From positions 62,001 to 126,000 of IMG/VR virus record IMGVR_UViG_3300043788_000114: a DNA stretch of 64,000 nucleotides; one strand, written 5' to 3'. Origin of the DNA: a virus. The position numbers were made by a program, and so were the translations under genes. The first letter of the stretch is position 1. Every line of letters starts with the position of its first letter. The notes under the pieces were generated by a model. It saw only the letters and a program-made list of their open reading frames with translations, made no database searches and was not told the DNA's origin. Positions 18,152-26,780 of this stretch are shown here, one piece after another.

Positions 18152-18455
18152 AAACCGTCTCCTCGCTGTAATTCACGGTGCGCGTGGCCCAAACGTCGCG
18201 AGAGCGACCAAAGGACAACGTGATTTGGGTTCCACTTTTTCTCGCAGTGAGTCCGCCGCACGACAATGACAGATGATTGTCCCTGAGCGTTTGATGGAAA
18301 AGCCTTATAGCCTCAGCCTTCAGTTCTTCCTTCGAGGGCACGTGAGATTCTCTTCTGTCGCCCCATTTCCAGCGCGGAACTTGGTTCATTCGTTGCTGGA
18401 TTTCCGCAAATGGAAATTCTTCCATCAACGTCTCGAAAGCGTCTGCGAGTGTCAT
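18126..18455 (-). CDS. Hypothetical protein next to SNF2 helicase
   Basis: 109 residues (MTLADAFETLMEEFPF). Alpha/beta mix, ends in a charged tail (EETVCEEQKQND). It starts four bases inside the SNF2 gene and overlaps the next gene by 26 bases. No family recognised. Confidence 0.6.
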   Translation of the reverse strand: MTLADAFETLMEEFPFAEIQQRMNQVPRWKWGDRRESHVPSKEELKAEAIRLFHQTLRDNHLSLSCGGLTARKSGTQITLSFGRSRDVWATRTVNYSEETVCEEQKQND

Positions 18456-20161
18456 ACCGTCACCTCAAACAAAGGCTGGCTCTTCCCGTGCTTCTCCAAA
18501 TAGCGACGCGCCAGATTCTTGATGCGATCAGGATCGAGTTGCAACTTTTCTACCAATTCGGCGTTGGGATCACGGATACCTTTGATCTGCTGCTCCTTCA
18601 CGCCGTTTACTTCGACCATGAACGGATCGGAGCCTTCGTCGCTGACCATGAAGTAGACGTTGACCGGATTCTCCTGCCCGTCCCGCCAGACGCGGCCAAT
18701 GTTCTGCTCGTGGACCCCCGGCGACCAGTCTAATTCACCAAACACAACCATGTTGCAACTGCCTTGCAGGCCGTCGAGCCCAGCCCCGGCGCGCAGCGAC
18801 ATGATCAGAACCTTCGCTTCGCCGGAGATGAACCTCTTTTTTGCTTCTTCTTTCTGGGGGATGGATTCCTGCCCAGTGTACATCGCAAACGGAATGTCTT
18901 TGAATTTGTCCCTCCAGATCGCGTACACCGCGTGGTGCCAGCCGTAGAGAACGACCTTTTCCCCAGACTCGACGAGCAACTTGACGAACTCAGCCACGTA
19001 AGGAGCTTTGGCAACGCCTGTCGCTTGGCGGAGCCGCCAGTCAAACTCCTCGGCTGCGCGCATCTTGTCGAGCCCCGTGCCGCCAGCCTTCAAGAGCATT
19101 TCCGCCAACTCCGCACACGTCTTGCTGACTTGTTCGAGCGCGTAAAGATCGGCGTCCACGTGCTGCACATCGGAATAGCATGGCGGCAGTTCCCGGCCAA
19201 CTTCCTTGCGGGTTCTCCGCAACATCAGACCGGCCTCACGCATATAGGAACCGAATTCTGCCGGAGAGTGGATAGTGGCTTTGTCGCTCGATCCTCCGGA
19301 AGAGCACCATTCGGTAAAGAACTCATCAGCGGAGCCGAGAGCGCCGGGAGAGATCGTCTCCATCACGTTGTATATCTCACCGCCATAGTTGTAAATTGGC
19401 GTTGCGCTCATGCCCATGCGGAACTGAACGCTGTCGGCAATATGCTTGGCCGCTTCATAGCGATTACTTCCCCCATGCCTGAGTTCCTGCACCTCATCCC
19501 AGATCACAGATCGCGACGTCCTTGCGAGGGTGTCGGCCCATCCGGACAACTTGCTGTAGCTCAGGATCGCAACATCAGGATAAGGAATAGTGTGACCTCG
19601 TTTCCTCGTCAGATCGTATGGCTGACCTTTGTTGATCACCTGAACCGCAAGCCACGGAGCAAACTTCTCCAGCATGTTCTTCACTTGGATCGGAAGATGC
19701 GTAAGCGTCACATAGATCGCCGGACGAGTTCTTGGATCGCTCAGCGCCATAAAGGCCACGATGGTCTTTCCCAGCCCCACGTCATCGGCCAAGAGCAGAG
19801 AGCCGGTGGTCAGAAAGAGTGACGCCGCGACCGTTTGGTACTCGCGTTTTTCGCAGTTAATCTCGAACGCCAGAGGAGCCTGTTGCGCGCTCAGGAATTT
19901 GTCAACCAGAGCCATCTTCTCGCGATACTGCTTTGCCATCGTACTGATTTTATCGAGGCTTTTGCTCTCCAGCGGGTAGCGCTCCAAAAACCATTCCACA
20001 TCGCGGCAGTTTTCCGGTGTCATCGAAATGGTGAGCAGCCCGACTCGACTCTTGTTGACTTTTGGGAAGACACGCTTGAATCGCAAAGCGACATGCGGAA
20101 GCAGTTTGACACCGATCATTCTGCCATCCGTCGACACTTCAATTCTCCCGTAAGTCTTCAA
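18452..20161 (-). CDS. SNF2/DEAD-type superfamily 2 helicase
   Basis: 569 residues. Walker A DDVGLGKT (about residue 122), Walker B-like WDEVQEL, motif III MSATP, motif V-like LIMSLRAGAGLDGLQG and motif VI QNIGRVWRDGQ are all visible, giving an SF2 SNF2-type DNA translocase. The DEAH box is altered to DEVQ. The PD-(D/E)XK-like gene directly upstream overlaps it by four bases; such helicase-nuclease pairs occur in phage replication or restriction. It probably remodels DNA or displaces proteins; helicase activity is not proven. Confidence 0.9.
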   Translation of the reverse strand: MKTYGRIEVSTDGRMIGVKLLPHVALRFKRVFPKVNKSRVGLLTISMTPENCRDVEWFLERYPLESKSLDKISTMAKQYREKMALVDKFLSAQQAPLAFEINCEKREYQTVAASLFLTTGSLLLADDVGLGKTIVAFMALSDPRTRPAIYVTLTHLPIQVKNMLEKFAPWLAVQVINKGQPYDLTRKRGHTIPYPDVAILSYSKLSGWADTLARTSRSVIWDEVQELRHGGSNRYEAAKHIADSVQFRMGMSATPIYNYGGEIYNVMETISPGALGSADEFFTEWCSSGGSSDKATIHSPAEFGSYMREAGLMLRRTRKEVGRELPPCYSDVQHVDADLYALEQVSKTCAELAEMLLKAGGTGLDKMRAAEEFDWRLRQATGVAKAPYVAEFVKLLVESGEKVVLYGWHHAVYAIWRDKFKDIPFAMYTGQESIPQKEEAKKRFISGEAKVLIMSLRAGAGLDGLQGSCNMVVFGELDWSPGVHEQNIGRVWRDGQENPVNVYFMVSDEGSDPFMVEVNGVKEQQIKGIRDPNAELVEKLQLDPDRIKNLARRYLEKHGKSQPLFEVTV

Positions 20162-20514
20162 CCAAGCATCCCCCAGCCAAGGAATAGCACTTCCACTTTC
20201 TTACCGTTTATGATTCCGGGAACAATCGAATGGCGGCAGCGGTTAGTAATAATCAGCAAGTCTCCAACTTTTTCAGATTGCATGTAACGATGGACCTGCC
20301 TCATGACCGACGCGAGTGGATGACCAACTTTCACTTCGACCCCCGTGGTGCCTACCATGAAATCTATGCGGTCATGTTTCGTAAGCCTGACTTCGGCCAA
20401 AAACTCGATCTTCTCCTTTTCAAGCGCAACGCGAATGCCATCTTGTAATTCAGCCTCGCGTGTGTAATTGAAGCGATATGTGCCGAGAAGGTTGGAAAGA
20501 TCGCTCGCTGTCAC
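20158..20514 (-). CDS. PD-(D/E)XK-like nuclease
   Basis: 118 residues. RIDFMVGTTGVEVKVG gives the D...ExK catalytic pattern, preceded by a helix-rich start with ELQDGIRVALEKEKIEFLAEVRL. Similar single-domain enzymes accompany SNF2 helicases in phages (VRR-NUC or related). Overlaps its neighbours by four bases. Confidence 0.75.
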   Translation of the reverse strand: MTASDLSNLLGTYRFNYTREAELQDGIRVALEKEKIEFLAEVRLTKHDRIDFMVGTTGVEVKVGHPLASVMRQVHRYMQSEKVGDLLIITNRCRHSIVPGIINGKKVEVLFLGWGMLG

Positions 20515-20939
20515 GCCGTCACCAACTGATTCACCTGATGCTTCGATCCCTTTCTTGGCCCTCTCTTACGCGCTGACATTATCCTGATATGCTCCATAAG
20601 TTGCGCCGTAGCGCAGCGCTTCCACACAAGCAGCGCGTCGGATGTACGAACTGGTTCACATGCCTCAGCGCGGTTGACTAAAACCATAATCGGAACATAT
20701 GGAGTGATCCTTTTTATCTTTACAACTAACTGTTGGGAAGTTACCTGACCTTCCAGATACGGTGACTCGTCTACGATCACTACCAGATCGATTACTCGCT
20801 CAGTGCGGACAATGTTCATACATTCCTGAGTGCTGCTCGCCGCGAGTGGTTTGTAGCCCTTGATGTCGAGCATATACTTCACCACTGAAAGCTCGCTCTC
20901 GTTGCTGTTGACGTAGATAATAATTTTGCGCGGCCTCAC
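20511..20939 (-). CDS. CheY-like receiver domain protein
   Basis: 142 residues. KIIIYVNSNESELSVVKYMLDIKGYKPLA, DLVVIVDESPYLE and a late Lys (LVWKRCAT) follow the receiver fold (beta1 acidic pocket, beta3 Asp, beta5 Lys). The first-strand acidic pair is missing (VNSNES), so phosphorylation is doubtful. The tail is basic (KRGPRKGSKH). A receiver-like protein inside a replication operon is unusual; a degenerate scaffold role is possible. Confidence 0.6.
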   Translation of the reverse strand: MRPRKIIIYVNSNESELSVVKYMLDIKGYKPLAASSTQECMNIVRTERVIDLVVIVDESPYLEGQVTSQQLVVKIKRITPYVPIMVLVNRAEACEPVRTSDALLVWKRCATAQLMEHIRIMSARKRGPRKGSKHQVNQLVTA

Positions 20940-21883
20940 GCGGCACCTCCGGGGAATTGGTGATATACCTTTCCGTAAAGCGTATCTGCGGAACTCCTAC
21001 GGCCTATGCGAACCAGCGTGTGTACGTCGGAGTCCTCGTTTTCCAACGCTGGATCACCTAGCGGCCATTCGGTGCCGTCAGAGCGAAGGAACTTATGTGA
21101 GACGGAAGGATGCCTGCCAAATTCTTCATGGCCAGAATCGACCCATTCACCGTTCTGTTTGAAGAAAAACGGAACCTTCGCGTTCTCACATTGCTCGCGG
21201 ATGTCATCGGCCCAGTGACTCAACATCGGCCTTGCGTTGGCTCCAGACTCTCCACCAACAATCACCCATTCAAGTTTTTCGTGACCCTCACTACTACCGC
21301 CCATGTGACCATGAGACCCTGTAAGGACATCCCAAACAGAAACGAAGTTTCTTTCTGGATGTAGAATGCAACGCAAGTTAATTTCACTCAACAATGGCTC
21401 AGCGCTGATCCCATGGACGACTGCTGGAATGGATAGCAGGATAGGAATACGATGGTTTGCCGCTTCTTGATTCTCCGTCGAAGTGAGTAACCATACATTC
21501 GGATACCCAGCACCCCAGTCTGGCGGCAAACTATCTGCTATTCTCTCAGGCCGCTTCGTGCAAAGCTGGTAGATGAACTGTGGAGTGCGGCGCATGATTT
21601 CCCAAGCATCCGCGCGCCAAGGGTCGGCCTCTTCGATAAAAAAGTCAGACCACGAATCAACAAAGATACGCTTGATGTGTCCGTATTTCGCTGGATTAGC
21701 CGCCCATTTCAGCGGCGCGTTGAAGGTCGTGTCAGAAGATCGCACTACTACGCTTGGATTCTGCCCATAGCGTGATTTCTCTGCAAACATATAACAATTT
21801 TTGCAGCCTTGGCTGACTTTGTGGCAACCCTGCCAGCAGTTCCACGTCGCGTCGGTCCAGCTTATACCTGTTTTTTCGCCCAT
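20936..21883 (-). CDS. DUF5131 (phage Gp37/Gp68-like) protein
   Basis: 315 residues. The start TGISWTDATWNCWQGCHKVSQGCKNCYM has the family's CxxGCxxxxxGCxxCY cluster, which resembles a radical-SAM-type cysteine motif. The end EWVIVGGESGANARPM and FFFKQNGEWVD complete the pattern. It is common in phages; the reaction is unknown. Overlaps the receiver gene by four bases and has the start at the ATG 21883. Confidence 0.85.
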   Translation of the reverse strand: MGEKTGISWTDATWNCWQGCHKVSQGCKNCYMFAEKSRYGQNPSVVVRSSDTTFNAPLKWAANPAKYGHIKRIFVDSWSDFFIEEADPWRADAWEIMRRTPQFIYQLCTKRPERIADSLPPDWGAGYPNVWLLTSTENQEAANHRIPILLSIPAVVHGISAEPLLSEINLRCILHPERNFVSVWDVLTGSHGHMGGSSEGHEKLEWVIVGGESGANARPMLSHWADDIREQCENAKVPFFFKQNGEWVDSGHEEFGRHPSVSHKFLRSDGTEWPLGDPALENEDSDVHTLVRIGRRSSADTLYGKVYHQFPGGAA

Positions 21884-21893
21884 TCGCTCCCCC

Positions 21894-23396
21894 TTAGAAA
21901 GGCGCTTCTTCGTCCGGCTCTTTCGTCTGACTGTAATTCATCTTTGCCTGCTCAGGTCCTTCCTTCTTCTTTTTCTTTCCGTGCCCATATTGCGGTTGCT
22001 GGATCGGAGCATTGTCCACCTGCTGGAGCGACAAGTCATCCTCGCCGCCAACGATCCGATAGTAAATGGGAGGGCAAGCTACCGAACTTTTTGTATGGAA
22101 TTGTACCTTCCTGATCAGGTTCTTCGGCTCAACTTCAGGATTCTCGACCGTCAGGCCCATGCCCCACTCTTTCCACCCGTTGATACCTCCGCCGCGCGCC
22201 CGGTCGAAGATGGTGCCTTTTTCGCTTTTCGAAAGGTGGTGAACGATGCACACCTGACACTTGCCTTCACGCTCGATTCTTTTCGCTGCTGCAAGGACTC
22301 TGGATGTTTCCTGATTGTCGTTCTCGTTGCCTTCCCAAAGACTTCGGAAGACGTCGAAGAACACAAACTCAATCTGCCGTTCTTTGATGTTCTCAATGAT
22401 GTCAACCAGATCGGGATTGCTTTGCAGTGTCCAGCTTTCACGCTGAGAGCGGGTGTTGACGTAGAGATATTCTTCAAGGTCGATCATGCCGATGAACTCT
22501 TTAACGCCGATGTCGGCACCGTTGAGCATTCTCTTCAATCTGCTTTGGGAGAGACCCGGAGCGTCTTCTCTGGCGACTAACCCGACTTTCACGCGCTTGG
22601 GAATGCGATGCTGAAACCACGCTACCCCGGAGACCAAGTGCAAAGCCAGATCGAAAATGAGAACGGACTTTGAAGTGCCTGAGTCGCCAAGGATGAGGCC
22701 GTTGCCTTCTTTCTGAATAATCCCGTCGACCGTCCATTCGATCTGCTCTGGCGCGGAGGCGATGAATGTGCGGGCTCCGATGAAGAACGGCTCTGGATTG
22801 CGAATGAGAGCGCGGCTCGACTCGCGCAGAGACTCAGTTTCTCGCTCAAGAGACTCAAGTGTGCTGATAGCATCTTCACTCTGGTCCGCCGCTCGGGCGA
22901 TGGTGGCCGAGCAGATGCCCATAAGACGGCGTGCAATGCTTTTATCCTTGCAAATCCGGATGTAGGCGTCGATGACTGGGCGGCGGGGAAGACCCTCGGT
23001 GAGTGAAGCCAGATAGGCAACACCGCCGATAGACTCCACTTCCTTGAATTTCGACAACCGCGCGCACAGCGTCACGATGTCGATGGTTTGACCATCTTCT
23101 TCAAGTTCGGCCATGCGCAGGTAAATGCGGCGATGAGAGTCGAGGCTGAAGTCATCCGGCGTGAGAGTCAGAGCGGTTTCTTTAATTGCGCGCTGATCGA
23201 GCAGGATGGCCCCGAGGATCGTCTTCTCCGCGTCGATGTTTGCGGGGAGACCAGCTTCGAGAGTTAAATCAGGAACCGGCTTGCGCGCCTCTCGCTGACG
23301 CTCAGGCGGAGCATTGTAGCTGGGCGCGGGCGCTTCTTCCTGCGGCGGCTCAGGAGTTTTATCGTCTGCGAAGAAATCTGTTGCGTCGACCGTCAT
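21894..23396 (-). CDS. Replicative ATPase: DnaB N-domain fused to RepA-like core
   Basis: 500 residues. Residues about 49-150 (LPANIDAEKTILGAILLD ... DFSLDSHRRIYLRM) are the DnaB N-terminal domain. The core carries Walker A GDSGTSKS (about residue 240) and the RepA/AAA_25-like ALHLVSG, EFVFFDVFRSLWEG, VHHLSKSEKG motifs instead of a DnaB motor. It would unwind DNA at the fork. The gene is followed by DUF5131 and preceded by two replication-like genes. Confidence 0.85.
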   Translation of the reverse strand: MTVDATDFFADDKTPEPPQEEAPAPSYNAPPERQREARKPVPDLTLEAGLPANIDAEKTILGAILLDQRAIKETALTLTPDDFSLDSHRRIYLRMAELEEDGQTIDIVTLCARLSKFKEVESIGGVAYLASLTEGLPRRPVIDAYIRICKDKSIARRLMGICSATIARAADQSEDAISTLESLERETESLRESSRALIRNPEPFFIGARTFIASAPEQIEWTVDGIIQKEGNGLILGDSGTSKSVLIFDLALHLVSGVAWFQHRIPKRVKVGLVAREDAPGLSQSRLKRMLNGADIGVKEFIGMIDLEEYLYVNTRSQRESWTLQSNPDLVDIIENIKERQIEFVFFDVFRSLWEGNENDNQETSRVLAAAKRIEREGKCQVCIVHHLSKSEKGTIFDRARGGGINGWKEWGMGLTVENPEVEPKNLIRKVQFHTKSSVACPPIYYRIVGGEDDLSLQQVDNAPIQQPQYGHGKKKKKEGPEQAKMNYSQTKEPDEEAPF

Positions 23397-23761
23397 GCCT
23401 TCAATCTCCGTACCTGCGTCTCCGCAACCACCGGATCGGTAAGAATCTTCTCGCGTCCAGCCGCAAAATTAGGCCACACTTCGCGCGCTTCATCCATCGC
23501 TGCGAGGATGTCACCAAGGGATGGGAGCGCCGTCTCCCCCTCCTCCCTTTGGCTTTCCGCTAGCACCGCCATCGCCACCTGAAACGCCCTTAGGTCTAGC
23601 TGGCTCAAAATCTCCGTGTATAGTTCGAGGCTCACCTTGTCGAACTTCGCCTGACGGCAGATCGCCATCTTGGTCAGGAGGACTTTGATATTCTGCTCCT
23701 CCGAGAGATTCGGCAAGAACTGCCAAGTTGCTTTCTGCCTTGCTTGTAGGTACACGGGCAT
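23393..23761 (-). CDS. Putative helicase-associated replication protein
   Basis: 122 residues, helical, starting MPVYLQARQKATWQF. An AGGAGG site lies six bases before ATG 23761. Position between a DUF1376-like protein and the replicative ATPase, and the style (ELYTEILSQLDLRAFQVAMAVLAESQREE), suggest a helicase loader or inhibitor (G39P-like). No motif proves it. It overlaps the next upstream gene by 251 bases. Confidence 0.5.
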   Translation of the reverse strand: MPVYLQARQKATWQFLPNLSEEQNIKVLLTKMAICRQAKFDKVSLELYTEILSQLDLRAFQVAMAVLAESQREEGETALPSLGDILAAMDEAREVWPNFAAGREKILTDPVVAETQVRRLKA

Positions 23762-24539
23762 TATTTCCTCCAAGTGTGAGCGGCTTACCGAAACGATCTA
23801 TCGGGCCTCGTGCGTAATCGGTCAGGTTCCTAATCCACTTTGCAGGCCGTTCGCCATGGTTGACGTCGGATCGGGCGCGGTGCCCAAGTAGGTTCTTCAT
23901 CTCGACCCCAGTGATCCTCGGATTTGCCCGAAGAAACATCGCAAGGATTTTCCCCTCGGAGCCATCCCACGGAACTGTCATTCCGGGGTTCTGCGATTCC
24001 CAATAGAAACGGATTACTTCTTTGCAGACTCGGTACCGCTCGTCCGTGCTCTCGGTACGAGAGAGTTTTTGCTTTTGAGGTTTTACTGTCTCTGTCTGTG
24101 TCTTTGTTAGAGGGGGTTCTAGGGGGGGGGCGACACTACTACGCTCTGCGTGCGCTGTCCGTGCGCTGTCCACATCTTCCATACACGCTGAGCGTGCGCT
24201 GTTCGTTCGCTCTGCGCCAATCTTATGCTTTTCATAGACTGCTTTCGCTTCCAGCCAGCGGGCGTACTGCGGTAGGTTTCGAAGCCTGTTTGAGCCGTCT
24301 ATCTGCTCAAATTTACGCAGTATGCGTGGCCCATGGATCGCCCAGAGTTCATCCCCCAAGCCGCTTTTGTCGGCGAGGTCTATTGGGTCCATAGGTATGG
24401 TGCAGTCATCTGTTTGCCATGAATCGAGGAGGAGCCAGACATAGCCAGCGCGGGCGGCGGGGTGCATAGCTTGAACAGCGGGACTCGCTTTGAGCGCGTC
24501 AACCTCCATCGGCATCCACCTTTGCCATTTAGCTGGCAC
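23511..24539 (-). CDS. DUF1376-like replication protein
   Basis: 342 residues from a GTG start. The N-terminus WMPMEVDALKASPAVQAMHPAARAGYVWLLLDSWQ is the DUF1376 (YdaU) pattern of phage replication initiators. The C-terminal 84 residues are low-complexity (GGDGGASGKPKGGGGDG) and overlap the next gene in another frame, an overlap too long for ordinary coupling. Either a real dual-coding region or a frameshifted end. Confidence 0.7.
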   Translation of the reverse strand: MPAKWQRWMPMEVDALKASPAVQAMHPAARAGYVWLLLDSWQTDDCTIPMDPIDLADKSGLGDELWAIHGPRILRKFEQIDGSNRLRNLPQYARWLEAKAVYEKHKIGAERTNSARSACMEDVDSARTAHAERSSVAPPLEPPLTKTQTETVKPQKQKLSRTESTDERYRVCKEVIRFYWESQNPGMTVPWDGSEGKILAMFLRANPRITGVEMKNLLGHRARSDVNHGERPAKWIRNLTDYARGPIDRFGKPLTLGGNNARVPTSKAESNLAVLAESLGGAEYQSPPDQDGDLPSGEVRQGEPRTIHGDFEPARPKGVSGGDGGASGKPKGGGGDGAPIPW

Positions 24540-24915
24540 TGTTGTAAATCCTGTTCGCGCTGAGGTAGTGATTGGGCTTCTTATCTGTGATCCGAGAGTT
24601 TTTGCCCGCGATCAGAGAGTTAAATCTAGGCCGGTACTTGGCAATAAACCAGCCTTCCATCGCGTCTCTGAAGTTCTTGGAAGCGCACGGTTGTATAGAA
24701 AACCTGAGATTACTTGCGGTTTCCGACGATACGATGAAATTGCCGACAAGATGTTGCGTTAAACAGATCGAGAGGTGGTTCTGGAGCCTCGCGCGAAGGT
24801 ATTTTGTCTGGCCGATGTAGACAGGACGATCTGAAAGAAACAGACAATAAATGCCGGGTCCGCGTGGGACCATGGACCATTTTCTGTCAGCTAAGCGCCA
24901 CAGCGAGACAGCCAT
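24529..24915 (-). CDS. GIY-YIG endonuclease
   Basis: 129 residues. GIYCLFLSDRPVYIGQTKYLRARLQNH holds the GIY and YIG motifs with the catalytic Arg that follows. A Glu in AMEGWFIAKYRPRFN completes the active site. ATG 24915 has AGAGGGG upstream. It is first in the minus-strand block and may be a homing enzyme or an intron-encoded remnant. Confidence 0.88.
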   Translation of the reverse strand: MAVSLWRLADRKWSMVPRGPGIYCLFLSDRPVYIGQTKYLRARLQNHLSICLTQHLVGNFIVSSETASNLRFSIQPCASKNFRDAMEGWFIAKYRPRFNSLIAGKNSRITDKKPNHYLSANRIYNSAS

Positions 24916-24977
24916 AACCCCTCTTCGGGGCACACTTTACCCGTAAGCTAAACCAAATGATTTGCTTGGAGAAAAGG

Positions 24978-25094
24978 ATGCCAGCGAATTTGCCACGCCT
25001 AAAGAGTCACGCGGGGCCGGTTTTGAAGACCGACCCCGGAACTTTTCGCTGGCGGGGCATCCCGGTCATGACTCCGGGACATCCGCAACCCTAA
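24978..25094 (+). CDS. Small conserved-looking protein
   Basis: 38 residues (MPANLPRLKSHAGPVLKTDPG...), with a GGAG site six bases upstream. The end DPGTFRWRGIPVMTPGHP looks like a conserved phage motif. A Cys-rich frame CEYCGKSNLC begins just beyond in another frame, so this may be the first part of a broken zinc-ribbon gene. Confidence 0.45.
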   Translation: MPANLPRLKSHAGPVLKTDPGTFRWRGIPVMTPGHPQP

Positions 25095-25270
25095 ACGTTC
25101 GTTTCCCACATGTCAACTGTGAATATTGCGGAAAAAGCAACCTCTGCGCTTTTATATGCAACAAACCATTACTACTTTGGTTCAATAATCAGATGACATG
25201 TGGTGGAACAAATCGAGTAAGTATCTGAATATAAAGGACAACAAAAATCATAATTCCATACAGATACCGC

Positions 25271-25299
25271 TTGACATCCTCTGCGCTCGGGTGTACGGT
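25271..25299 (+). promoter_or_regulatory. Promoter of the plus-strand operon
   Basis: TTGACA (25271-25276), 17-base spacer, TACGGT (25294-25299); the first gene starts at GTG 25364. The 269-base gap before that gene holds no other recognisable feature apart from this promoter. Confidence 0.6.
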
Positions 25300-25363
25300 T
25301 TCATCAATAAACGGGCAATTACCGCAGCGAACCGGCAAAATCAGGCACACCGGGAGTGAGAAC

Positions 25364-25783
25364 GTGAAAGAGCGTACTTTGCAGGATGTGAAAGCGGGCG
25401 ATCTGATCGGCCCGGTGCGAATTCCACTTCGTGGGCAGGAAGAGGAGTGGACCGGAGTTCTCCATCCAGTGACCAGAGTCGCTACCAAGCGATTCATGAT
25501 GGGTGGGCGCTGGTACGACAAAGCAACCGGGCGAGAAATTGGGGCGCGTTTGTCGAGCTACCGATACATCCTAGCAACGCCGGAGATGATCGCCAAACAC
25601 CGCGCCAAGCAGACCGCCGCCCAAGAGGCAGAGGACACGTTGAAGGCTTTCCATGCTAGGCCCGACTACCGCGACGCCTCCGCGATCCACTTCCTGCTCG
25701 ACCAGATGAGCCCCGGCGAGCATCCTCTCGACAAGTTGACGCCAGCGGAGTGGGCTGAGTTCCGCAGAAAGTTGGAAGCGTGA
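25364..25783 (+). CDS. Hypothetical protein, first gene of the plus operon
   Basis: 139 residues from GTG (KERTLQDVKAGDLIGPV) after CGGGAGTGAG. Beta-rich start, then a helical end (MSPGEHPLDKLTPAEWAEFRRKLEA). No family recognised. Its stop overlaps the next GTG. Confidence 0.65.
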   Translation: MKERTLQDVKAGDLIGPVRIPLRGQEEEWTGVLHPVTRVATKRFMMGGRWYDKATGREIGARLSSYRYILATPEMIAKHRAKQTAAQEAEDTLKAFHARPDYRDASAIHFLLDQMSPGEHPLDKLTPAEWAEFRRKLEA

Positions 25784-26064
25784 GCGAGCCTAACTTCACA
25801 CCGGGGCCGTGGACGCTCACTAAGTTCGACCAAGGCTTTATGATCCACGATGCTGACGGCAACCTTGTGGAGACTGTATACACGGGCGAAGCCAACGCTC
25901 GCCTGATAGCCGCCGCGCCGGACCTGTACGCCGCTCTAAAAAGGTCACGCGCATTGCTGAGTTCACTTGCGGGCGCGAGGTTTAGCAACGAAATTGTGCC
26001 TGCGTTAATTAACGAACAGGTTGCGTTGATCGACGCTGCACTCGCAAAGGCATCTAAGCCATGA
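25780..26064 (+). CDS. Phage small protein, paralogue of 44955-45230
   Basis: 94 residues (GTG start). The pattern TPGPWTLTKFDQGFMIHDADGN, ANARLIAAAPDLYAAL is widespread in phages and of unknown role. Its first part is 133 bp identical to the minus-strand copy at 45064-45196; the C-terminal halves differ completely. Only the shared N-terminal module seems mobile. Confidence 0.7.
   Translation: MSEPNFTPGPWTLTKFDQGFMIHDADGNLVETVYTGEANARLIAAAPDLYAALKRSRALLSSLAGARFSNEIVPALINEQVALIDAALAKASKP
25799..25931 (+). repeat. 133-bp perfect inverted repeat, left copy
   Basis: Identical base for base to the reverse complement of 45064-45196, 19 kb away. Covers the conserved N-terminal coding part of both paralogues. 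Confidence 0.97.
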
Positions 26065-26303
26065 AATCACCAACGTTTCACGCGGAACCTTTTATGGCCG
26101 ACCACTACGAAGTGGAAGGAATTGACGCGTACAATCCTGCGGCGACTCAGCCTGTCCATTTGGGCACCGCGATTTTGTACGGAATCGTGGTCGTAGCGGT
26201 CGTGGGCGTGATAGCCGTTGCCGCGACTATCGCCGCCCTTGTTTGTGGAGTTACGCTCCTTTTCGGATGGATATTTGAGGCGCTGGGAGCAACTGCTGGG
26301 TAA
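26061..26303 (+). CDS. Small membrane protein
   Basis: 80 residues with one long or two close hydrophobic segments (AILYGIVVVAVVGVIAVAATIAALVCGVTLLFGW). ATG overlaps the previous stop. Role unknown. Confidence 0.65.
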   Translation: MKSPTFHAEPFMADHYEVEGIDAYNPAATQPVHLGTAILYGIVVVAVVGVIAVAATIAALVCGVTLLFGWIFEALGATAG

Positions 26304-26310
26304 GTGCCAC

Positions 26311-26541
26311 ATGAGCGAGATCGATCTTATTCCAATCCCGGAGGGTGCGGAGTGCCAAGAGGCGAGCACTTTATCTACCAAGCGTTACATCCCTTGCTGC
26401 CGTCCAGCCGTGGCGATTATCTACCACGAGCGTGACAAGCGCGGGTACCTGATGTGCGTCGGATGCGCCCAGCACAATGTCATGAACCGTGGTGGCAAGT
26501 GGGTAACCGGGACTAAGGAAACAGAGTATCTGCGTAAGTGA
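26311..26541 (+). CDS. Cys-containing small protein
   Basis: 76 residues starting MSEIDLIPIPEGAECQ, with CC and CVGCAQH that may bind zinc. No ribosome site stands out; adjacent genes overlap. Confidence 0.55.
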   Translation: MSEIDLIPIPEGAECQEASTLSTKRYIPCCRPAVAIIYHERDKRGYLMCVGCAQHNVMNRGGKWVTGTKETEYLRK

Positions 26542-26558
26542 AAGGAACCGGGGGATCG

Positions 26559-26780
26559 ATGGAGCAGATAAAAGAGAAATTAGCGAAGTTTGAGGACGTT
26601 GAGGTAACTGATTGCCATCCTGAGAGCTTAGACAGGATAGTGCAACAACTTGGACCAGCAGCAGTTATCGAAGGATCGGCGCACGGAAACACCTGCACTG
26701 TGCGGTGCTTTGCCAACTCGGCAGGATTCATCAAGTTCGCAATTAACCATCAAGGTTACGGAAAGGTGGCAGCGGCGTGA
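26559..26780 (+). CDS. Hypothetical protein
   Basis: 73 residues from ATG 26559 (MEQIKEKLAKFEDV) behind GGGGG. A longer start at 26538 (GTG) overlaps the previous stop. Alpha/beta, no family recognised. Confidence 0.55.
   Translation: MEQIKEKLAKFEDVEVTDCHPESLDRIVQQLGPAAVIEGSAHGNTCTVRCFANSAGFIKFAINHQGYGKVAAA

Noticed and set aside
18764-19822. 352-residue plus-strand frame opposite the SNF2 gene
   Set aside because: Antisense shadow; His/Arg-rich random composition, no start signal.
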